Source: an uncultured Lachnospiraceae bacterium (GTDB lineage Bacteria; Bacillota; Clostridia; Lachnospirales; Lachnospiraceae). Taken from it: 28,170 nt of DNA. The notes beneath the pieces were generated by a model that did no database searches, was not told the origin of the DNA, and saw nothing but the letters and a program-made list of their open reading frames with translations. The position numbers were made by a program, and so were the translations under genes. The stretch lies in contig CAJULP010000023.1 in NCBI GenBank assembly GCA_910587295.1, positions 1 to 28,170 of the forward strand, read 5' to 3'. Below are positions 23,198 through 28,170 of the stretch, one piece after another (the first letter of the stretch is position 1; the number at the start of each line of letters is the position of its first letter).

Positions 23198-24691
23198 TTA
23201 ACTTTTCGTCTGCGTTAACCCTCTGGTGAGCGGAATCTTGACCACAAAAGTGGTTCCCTCCCCTTCTTTACTATCCACTTTGATAGACCCTCTGTGCAAA
23301 AGCACTGCATTCCTGGTGATCGCAAGCCCCAGCCCGGTTCCTCCGATCTCCCTGGAATGGGATTTGTCCACCCGGTAAAAACGCTCGTAAATCTGCTCCA
23401 GGCACTCTTGCGGTATCCCGATGCCCGTATCCGATACCTGAATGGTAAAAAATTGATGATCCGCATCTAAGGTTACTTCCACGGTTCCCTGTTCCCTGTT
23501 ATACTTAATTGCGTTCTCCACAAGGTTTGTGAGGATTAGTGACATTTTAACTTCATCAACCTCCGCCACCACTTCCCGCTTGCTGACCAGCAGCACCTCC
23601 ACATTATTTTTCCGCGCAATTGGCCGGAGACGTTTCAAAATAATCTCTGTAAGTTCATTTATGTCCACTGCGCTGATATTAAGCTCCGCCACCGACTTAT
23701 CCAGTTTCACAATCGCAAGCAGGTCATTAATGATCTTATCTTCCCTTTCAATCTCTTCCGCAATGTCTTTCATAAATTCCTGGTACAGTTCTGCCGGAAC
23801 ATCCTGCTGTGCCAAAAGCGACTCCGCCAGAACTTTAACGGACGTAATGGGCGTTTTTAACTCATGGGAGACGTTGGCAACAAACTCCTGCCTGGAATCA
23901 TCCAACGTCTTCATCCGTTTTAAAAGTCCATTAAACGCGTCCACAATGTGTTCCGTTTCCAGATAATCCGGAACGGAAATGGGATCATCCGTATAACCTT
24001 CCTTAATCTCGCTGATAGACTTGGATACCCGGCCGAAAGGACGGATCAGTACCTGCGCCAGCAAAAGCGCAATAGCTAGAATGCAGAAAATCATAATATA
24101 TTCAATGATAAGCGCCTTCCTGTTCAGGATTTCCAGCGTCATTGCAATACTGTCAGTGGATACACTGGTAAGCATGACTCCCCGTACCACCTCTGTTCCC
24201 TCCGGCATATCTTCTGCCGCCATCTTTGCGGAGATAGTCTCAATGATCGGAATCGTGATCTCAATAAACCCGTTCACCTCATCATAATTGACCGTATTAA
24301 CGCCTTTCATACAGCGGATCACTTCCTCGGAAATGATCGTCTTGCCTTCGCTGATCCCATAGGTATCCTTGACCACACGCAGGTTACTGTTAATGATCAG
24401 CATACGTCCGTTATAAAGATTGGAAAGCTGCTCCAATTCCGCCCCGATCACCTCTGAGGAATTATCCTGAAGATAGTTGTACGTGATCAAGTGATTTGCA
24501 ATGATCTTAAGCTGGGTCTGTACATCAGAAGTACGCACTTCCACGGCACGGTCCTCATAATTTTCCAGGATTCCTGCCCGGATAATGATACTGGGAATAA
24601 TGCCCATTAAACATATAATGATAAACAGGCGGAACTTAAGGCTCCGCCCTATTCTTAGTTTTTTTAAAAACTTAATTATTTTATCAGCCAT
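23198..24691 (-). CDS. WalK-like sensor histidine kinase
   Basis: The protein has a first membrane helix (LFIIICLMGIIPSIIIRAGI), an extracellular sensor of about 150 residues, and a second helix (IIEYIMIFCILAIALLLAQV). A HAMP region, HisKA with phosphorylatable His (EFVANVSHELKTPITSVKVL; residue 276 of 497) and an HATPase domain (NLVENAIKYN, DTGIGIP, GTGLGLAITRN) follow. It lacks the cytoplasmic PAS domain of B. subtilis WalK, which is common in clostridia. The frame opens with GTG at 24700 only two bases after AAAGG; the ATG at 24691 is preferred. With its regulator partner it is expected to control cell-wall turnover genes. Confidence 0.9.
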   Translation of the reverse strand: MADKIIKFLKKLRIGRSLKFRLFIIICLMGIIPSIIIRAGILENYEDRAVEVRTSDVQTQLKIIANHLITYNYLQDNSSEVIGAELEQLSNLYNGRMLIINSNLRVVKDTYGISEGKTIISEEVIRCMKGVNTVNYDEVNGFIEITIPIIETISAKMAAEDMPEGTEVVRGVMLTSVSTDSIAMTLEILNRKALIIEYIMIFCILAIALLLAQVLIRPFGRVSKSISEIKEGYTDDPISVPDYLETEHIVDAFNGLLKRMKTLDDSRQEFVANVSHELKTPITSVKVLAESLLAQQDVPAELYQEFMKDIAEEIEREDKIINDLLAIVKLDKSVAELNISAVDINELTEIILKRLRPIARKNNVEVLLVSKREVVAEVDEVKMSLILTNLVENAIKYNREQGTVEVTLDADHQFFTIQVSDTGIGIPQECLEQIYERFYRVDKSHSREIGGTGLGLAITRNAVLLHRGSIKVDSKEGEGTTFVVKIPLTRGLTQTKS

Positions 24692-24755
24692 AACAGGCAC
24701 TGCCTTTCATAAATTACTTTATGCCGTGCGGTCAGTCTTTAGGCCGCCAGTATAT

Positions 24756-25436
24756 TCAGGCAAAGTAGTAGCCCACGCCCCATTTCGTGTGTACATATTT
24801 CGGTTCCGAAGGCGTCAGTTCAATTTTTTCCCGAAGCCGCCTGATATGCACGTCCACCGTACGGACGTCACCGGGATAGTCGCTCCCCCAAACCAGCTTT
24901 AACAAGTTTTCCCTGCTGTACACTTTATTGGCGTTGACCACCAAAAGCTCTAACAATTCAAATTCTTTCGCAGTCAGATTGATCTCCTTCCCCGCCGCAT
25001 ACACCCTTCTTCCATCACAGTCAAGCTTTAGGTCTCCGCTTTCTATGACTCTTGCGGCCTCCTTGGGCTTAGGCGCCGTCCTTCTGATGATCGCTTTGAT
25101 CCTTGCTTTCACCTCCAGGATATTAAATGGCTTCGTGATATAATCGTCTGCGCCGTACTCAAGGCCTAAGATCTTGTCCATATCTTCACCCTTAGCAGTC
25201 AGCATAACAATAGGCACACCGGAAAACTCCCGTATCTGCTGGCATACTTCAAACCCTGTAAGCTTTGGGAGCATTACATCCAAAAGAATAATATCATATT
25301 CCTTTTTACGGACCATTTCAAGGGCCTCTTCCCCATCATAGGCACAGTCAACTTCCATCCCGTCCTGCTCTAAGCTGAAACGGATTCCTTTAACGATCAG
25401 CTTTTCATCATCTACCACAAGCACTTTCTTTGCCAT
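24756..25436 (-). CDS. WalR/PhoB-like response regulator
   Basis: The 226-residue protein has the receiver residues D9-D10, phosphoacceptor D53 (IILLDVMLPKLTGFEVCQQI), TAKG switch and DYITKPFN. The winged-helix domain is typical of the WalR/YycF group: LTAKEFELLELLVVNANKVY, then VWGSDYPGDVRTVDVHIRRL, ending KYVHTKWGVGYYFA. WalR proteins act on genes for autolysins and wall remodelling through repeats of TGTWAH. The gene precedes the WalK-like kinase by about 55-65 bases and follows comEA by 38. No strong ribosome site is visible (AAAGG about 15 bases upstream). Confidence 0.93.
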   Translation of the reverse strand: MAKKVLVVDDEKLIVKGIRFSLEQDGMEVDCAYDGEEALEMVRKKEYDIILLDVMLPKLTGFEVCQQIREFSGVPIVMLTAKGEDMDKILGLEYGADDYITKPFNILEVKARIKAIIRRTAPKPKEAARVIESGDLKLDCDGRRVYAAGKEINLTAKEFELLELLVVNANKVYSRENLLKLVWGSDYPGDVRTVDVHIRRLREKIELTPSEPKYVHTKWGVGYYFA

Positions 25437-25474
25437 TTATATGTTCACGCCTTTCCCTCTATTTTCTTAACCGT

Positions 25475-26137
25475 TCACACCGTAATACTGTCCTTTATCT
25501 TCTGAAACAGCCCTTCCTTTATTCCCTCAACGTTCATGATATCTTCAATCTTTTGATATGCTCCGTATGTCTCACGGTATGAAATGATGCTTTTAGCCTT
25601 GCTGCTCCCGACACCCTGGAGCGTGCACAAAAGTTCCTCATCCGCCGTATTGATATTGACCAGCCCGCTTTTTTCCGCCGGGGAGACCTGCTCTAAAGAC
25701 TGTTCCAAAAAATCCTGCCAGTCAGCTTCACCGACCTCTTCTAATGTTGGAACATAAATCTTCATACCATCGCAGACAAGATCTGCCTGATTCAGATAGT
25801 CTTCCTCTGCCTGCGGGGTAAATCCCCCTGCCGCTTCAACTGCCTGATAAATCCTGCTTCCAGATAAAAGTGTATAAACTCCGGGATTTTCCACAGCGCC
25901 GCAGACATGCACTACATATTCCGTAACCTCCACAGGATCTTCCCTGCTGACTTCCTGCGCTTCATCCGATTGTACAGTCTCGTCCGAAGACTGCCCCGGT
26001 TCTGTTTCCGCCTCTAAGGCCTCCATAAACTGGACCGGTTCTAATTTTTGACCCTTTTCTTCCTTCTTCTCACACCCCATGAAAATACAGAAAGAAATGA
26101 CCAGAAAGCCGACTACCGGCTTAAGATATTTATTCAT
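25475..26137 (-). CDS. comEA: ComEA-type DNA receptor with SLBB and helix-hairpin-helix domains
   Basis: ComEA binds incoming double-stranded DNA on the outside of the cell membrane. After an N-terminal signal with a lipobox-like FMGC and an acidic linker there is an SLBB domain (VTEYVVHVCGAVENPGVYTL). A C-terminal pair of helix-hairpin-helix motifs follows (GLVNINTADEELLCTLQGVG, SSKAKSIISYRETYGAY). The frame opens at 26215, but AAGGGG seven bases before the ATG at 26137 sets a 220-residue protein. The promoter at 26187-26215 fits this start and even overlaps the longer frame. It is the first gene before walR-walK-gerM-comEC on the same strand, so competence and wall regulation may be co-expressed. 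Confidence 0.93.
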   Translation of the reverse strand: MNKYLKPVVGFLVISFCIFMGCEKKEEKGQKLEPVQFMEALEAETEPGQSSDETVQSDEAQEVSREDPVEVTEYVVHVCGAVENPGVYTLLSGSRIYQAVEAAGGFTPQAEEDYLNQADLVCDGMKIYVPTLEEVGEADWQDFLEQSLEQVSPAEKSGLVNINTADEELLCTLQGVGSSKAKSIISYRETYGAYQKIEDIMNVEGIKEGLFQKIKDSITV

Positions 26138-26186
26138 CGTTATCCCCTTTCTGAAAAACAGAAAGCCCCCTATAACGATTAAACCT

Positions 26187-26215
26187 ATTGTAATGGAATT
26201 TGAAGTGATTGACAA
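26187..26215 (-). promoter_or_regulatory. comEA operon promoter
   Basis: On the minus strand TTGTCA (26215-26210), a 17-base spacer and TACAAT (26192-26187) form a good vegetative promoter. The expected start near 26180 gives a leader of about 43 bases. Confidence 0.75.
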
Positions 26216-26289
26216 GAGAAAACTGAAAATTTCCTTGCCATGTCCGGCAGTCTACAAGCGGGCGAAACGCTCCCCTTTCTATGAAAACT

Positions 26290-26598
26290 GGAATACACAA
26301 AAATTTTTCAACCGGTTTGCCGCTGTCAATCGTTCTTTGCTGACAGGAAGCATTTACGCTCTTGCTGGTGAAAACGGTGCCGGAAAAACCACATTATTCC
26401 GCATTTTGGCAGGGCTGTCACGGCAGACTTCCGGCCAGGCAGAAATAGCGAATGCCACTTGCGGCCGCACCGCTCCACAATCCTAAAATTCTCATACTGG
26501 ACGAATATCTCGATCATTATTTCGATATTTACAGTGATCATTGTGCTATCATTGTGCTCTTGGCCGGTTCTGCAGTATTCAATCAGGCAGAGTTGTGA
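26290..26598 (+). pseudogene. Remnant of an ABC transporter (ATPase plus permease pieces)
   Basis: This lies in the only stretch over 300 bases without an intact gene (26216-26754). Plus-strand translation gives GSIYALAGENGAGKTTLFRI with an intact Walker A and then LAGLSRQTSG. In another frame comes a piece of the signature-to-Walker-B region (LHNPKILILDEYLD), and near the end a hydrophobic stretch and LLAGSAVFNQAEL, which resembles the C-terminal end of ABC-2 permeases (GxxxFxxxEL). The ATPase middle, its end and most of the permease are missing, and at least one frame change is needed. The pieces suit the lantibiotic-immunity/bacitracin type of exporter. I see no start or ribosome site. The remains are not functional. 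Confidence 0.7.
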
Positions 26599-26720
26599 TG
26601 AGAGCTGCTTTCACTTCCTATTATAAGCGGCATATTGCATCATAAGTCAAATGGACAATTAAAACATCTGAAATTCGGTGCCAAAATAGCATTTTTTATT
26701 AAGACTTTGCTAGTTATACT

Positions 26721-26729
26721 TGCTATAAT
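26721..26729 (+). promoter_or_regulatory. Extended -10 promoter of the AraC-ClpP operon
   Basis: TGCTATAAT is a consensus extended -10 (TG-N-TATAAT). It lies 26 bases before the start codon at 26755. No good -35 is seen at 16-18 bases, which is usual for extended -10 promoters. Confidence 0.65.
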
Positions 26730-26754
26730 AAATGAGAAGGCAAGGAGGTATACG

Positions 26755-27177
26755 ATGAAAGACCAGAAGGAAATTGTTAAAAAAGTCATAGATTATATCG
26801 AGAAAAATTTAGAAAAAGAAATCAGCTTAGAGGATATATCAAAAAATATTGGTTATTCCAAATTCCACCTTAATCGCATTTTTACAGCGTATACTGAAAT
26901 TACAATGTATAAATACTTACAAAACCGCAGGCTTACAGTTGCTGCCGAGAAGCTGGTCAGAACAGATAAACCAATAACGCAGATTGCACATGAAACCGGA
27001 TATGATTCACAACAATCATTTTCATTTGCTTTTAAACAACTATATTTATATCCGCCTAAAGTATATAGGAATATCGGAATCTATATCCCAAAGCAAAACA
27101 GGATTTCAATGTGCTATTCTTATGTCTCTAATTGCAAATTTATGACGGGAAATAGAATCAAGGAGATTGCCGCATGA
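26755..27177 (+). CDS. AraC-family transcriptional regulator (DNA-binding domain only)
   Basis: A strong AGGAGG six bases before the ATG at 26755 fixes the start. The 140-residue protein is essentially one AraC/XylS domain with both helix-turn-helix units: ISLEDISKNIGYSKFHLNRI, then FTAYTEITMYKYLQNRRLTV, and ITQIAHETGYDSQQSFSFAF with KQLYLYPPKVYR. It resembles the MarA/SoxS/Rob-type stand-alone activators and lacks an obvious ligand domain, although about 30 residues follow the motif. Its stop overlaps the ClpP start by four bases (ATGA), so the two are translationally coupled. The AT-rich base use differs from the genes before 26 kb and suggests acquisition. Confidence 0.92.
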   Translation: MKDQKEIVKKVIDYIEKNLEKEISLEDISKNIGYSKFHLNRIFTAYTEITMYKYLQNRRLTVAAEKLVRTDKPITQIAHETGYDSQQSFSFAFKQLYLYPPKVYRNIGIYIPKQNRISMCYSYVSNCKFMTGNRIKEIAA

Positions 27178-27764
27178 ATATAATCCCTTATGTTATTGAA
27201 CAAACAAGCCATGGCGAAAGAAGCTATGATATTTTTTCACGGTTATTATCCGACCGGATTATTTTTCTGGGGGAGGAAGTAAGTGACGCGTCAGCCCGTC
27301 TGATCATTGCTCAAATGTTGTTCTTAGAAGCACAAGACCCCGAAAAAGACATACAATTGTATATAAATAGTCCTGGCGGTTCTGTATCAGCCGGTTTTGC
27401 TATTTATGATACCATGCAATATATAAAATGTGATGTTTCGACCATCTGCATTGGTCTTGCAGCCAGCTTTGGAGCTTTTTTATTAGCTGGCGGCACGAAA
27501 GGGAAACGTATCGCTTTGCCAAATGCAGAAATAATGATACACCAACCGGCGATTCACGGAAACGGGATCCAGGGGCAGGCAACAGATATCAAAATAGCAT
27601 CCGACCATATACAAAAAAGCAAAGAACGTTTAAACTTTATTTTAGCCGAAAATACCGGAAAAAACATTGAAGAAATTTCCCTTGCTACAGAACGTGATCA
27701 TTATATGTCAGCAGTTGAAGCAGTGGATTTTGGGTTAATTGATAAAATCATCGATAAGCGTTGA
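27174..27764 (+). CDS. clpP: ClpP-family protease subunit (extra paralogue)
   Basis: ClpP makes the barrel-shaped serine protease that works with Clp ATPases. The fold and catalytic triad are intact: Ser98 in GLAASFGAFLLA, His123 in IMIHQP and Asp175 in TERDHYMSAVEA, plus INSPGGSVSAG. Differences from housekeeping ClpP include SFG in place of the usual SMG and a three-residue longer loop after HQP (AIHGNGIQGQ). The 196-residue length is normal. AAGGAG eight bases before the ATG lies within the araC gene. No Clp ATPase is nearby. Its pairing with an AraC regulator and the AT-rich context suggest a secondary, inducible ClpP; the main clpP-clpX locus should be elsewhere. Confidence 0.93.
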   Translation: MNIIPYVIEQTSHGERSYDIFSRLLSDRIIFLGEEVSDASARLIIAQMLFLEAQDPEKDIQLYINSPGGSVSAGFAIYDTMQYIKCDVSTICIGLAASFGAFLLAGGTKGKRIALPNAEIMIHQPAIHGNGIQGQATDIKIASDHIQKSKERLNFILAENTGKNIEEISLATERDHYMSAVEAVDFGLIDKIIDKR

Positions 27765-27769
27765 CTTAT

Positions 27770-27818
27770 CAGATCGGCCTTGCAAAAAACAGGCCGTATT
27801 ATTTGCAAGGCCAATCTG
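27770..27818. terminator. Bidirectional terminator between clpP and the DUF5655 gene
   Basis: Arms of 17 bases (27770-27786 and 27802-27818, one mismatch) around GGCCTTGCAAA/TTTGCAAGGCC enclose a 15-base loop. They lie 5 bases after the clpP stop and 4 bases after the stop of the convergent gene. T-runs are weak on both sides, but the position and stem strength make a terminator likely. Confidence 0.65.
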
Positions 27819-27821
27819 ACA

Positions 27822-28170
27822 TTATTTCATATCCGAAAAAGCAGCAGCTTCCTTTACCCATGACATCAGTTCATCGTCAATCTCTTTTGTTTCTGACAAG
27901 AGAATATGATGTGTCCAACGGTTAGGATATGGCTCTGTTGCGACCTCGATTCTTGGTGAATCCAGCCTGTGGCTCAATCCAATCGTTACAACAATATAGG
28001 ACGAAGGACAACTTTTCTTTTTCCTTACTTTGGCAAAAGAAACGCAGGTAAATAAGTGCCTGTTATAAAATGAAATCTGGCTTTTTTGAACTTTTATCCG
28101 CACATTCTCTATCTCTTTCATAACCCTGCTCTCAAATGCTTCATATAAAGGCAGTGCATCCATATGCTCG
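27822..28170 (-). CDS. DUF5655-like protein, 5' end outside the window
   Basis: The frame is open to the edge of the window; an ATG at 28163 exists, but the codons before it remain open and no ribosome site can be judged, so the gene probably begins further right. The visible 113 residues (ALPLYEAFESRVMKEIENVR, then QISFYNRHLFTCVSFAKVRK, and HHILLSETKEIDDELMSWVK) resemble the DUF5655 domain, a small alpha/beta domain related to DUF1801-like proteins and often found alone or fused to other domains. Its role is unknown. It converges on clpP with a shared terminator. Confidence 0.7.
   Translation of the reverse strand, partial: EHMDALPLYEAFESRVMKEIENVRIKVQKSQISFYNRHLFTCVSFAKVRKKKSCPSSYIVVTIGLSHRLDSPRIEVATEPYPNRWTHHILLSETKEIDDELMSWVKEAAAFSDMK

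Noticed and set aside
1..28170. CRISPR array, tRNA, rRNA or intact insertion sequence
   Set aside because: No regular 25-40 base repeat series, no tRNA-like cloverleaf with CCA context, no rRNA stretches and no transposase frame were noticed. The short 11-bp repeats are regulatory, not CRISPR.

Overview
The window looks like chromosomal DNA of a low-to-mid GC anaerobic Firmicute, most likely a Lachnospiraceae-type Clostridium. This rests on the style of the proteins: a CsoR/CopA copper pair with a C-terminal CopZ domain, FtsX-type ABC exporters with their own two-component system, WalRK-like regulators, ComEA/ComEC, HolA and YqeY. Strong AGGAGG ribosome sites point the same way. No rRNA, tRNA, CRISPR array or intact insertion sequence was seen. 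Nearly everything up to about 26.1 kb is read from the minus strand, so minus-strand genes are described here from high to low coordinate.

Layout (window order). 165-2125: two exported proteins, one RsiV-like and one with LysM, in one operon. 2267-5331: copper homeostasis, csoR then copA, behind a promoter with a perfect double CsoR box; copA contains an in-frame internal ribosome site and start for a 69-residue CopZ-like chaperone. 5435-6900: SPFH membrane protein plus a ribbon-helix-helix protein, behind overlapping dyads. 6965-7855: the only plus-strand gene of this part, an unknown exported protein. 7902-11264: FtsX-type ABC exporter. 11344-13041: a nomadic AAA-like ATPase/PD-(D/E)XK gene lying between that exporter and the two-component genes (13148-14704) that probably control it. 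14716-16682: an exported DxDxDG-repeat protein split by a one-base frameshift in an A6 run, upstream of the response regulator. 16763-19809: a receiver domain fused to a RelQ-like (p)ppGpp synthetase, then holA, yqeY and a Nudix hydrolase. 19909-26137: comEA, walR-like, walK-like, GerMN lipoprotein and comEC, so the two competence genes bracket an essential-type cell-wall two-component system. 26216-28170: a more AT-rich, probably acquired stretch with a decayed ABC transporter, an AraC-type regulator coupled to an extra ClpP, and the 3' part of a DUF5655-like gene.

The most interesting observations are regulatory. Two separate promoters (2211-2265 and 16706-16760) carry four TGATGCA repeats at an exact 11-bp period, each ending exactly 9 bp upstream of a -10 box. 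They sit in front of the RsiV-like/LysM operon and the DxDxDG-repeat/response-regulator/kinase operon, which predicts a small envelope regulon run by an OmpR-type regulator. A different 11-bp-phased array (TTAGAATC type) lies at the ABC exporter promoter. The receiver-RelQ fusion suggests phosphorylation-controlled alarmone synthesis. All functional statements are made from sequence reading alone; no database search was run.
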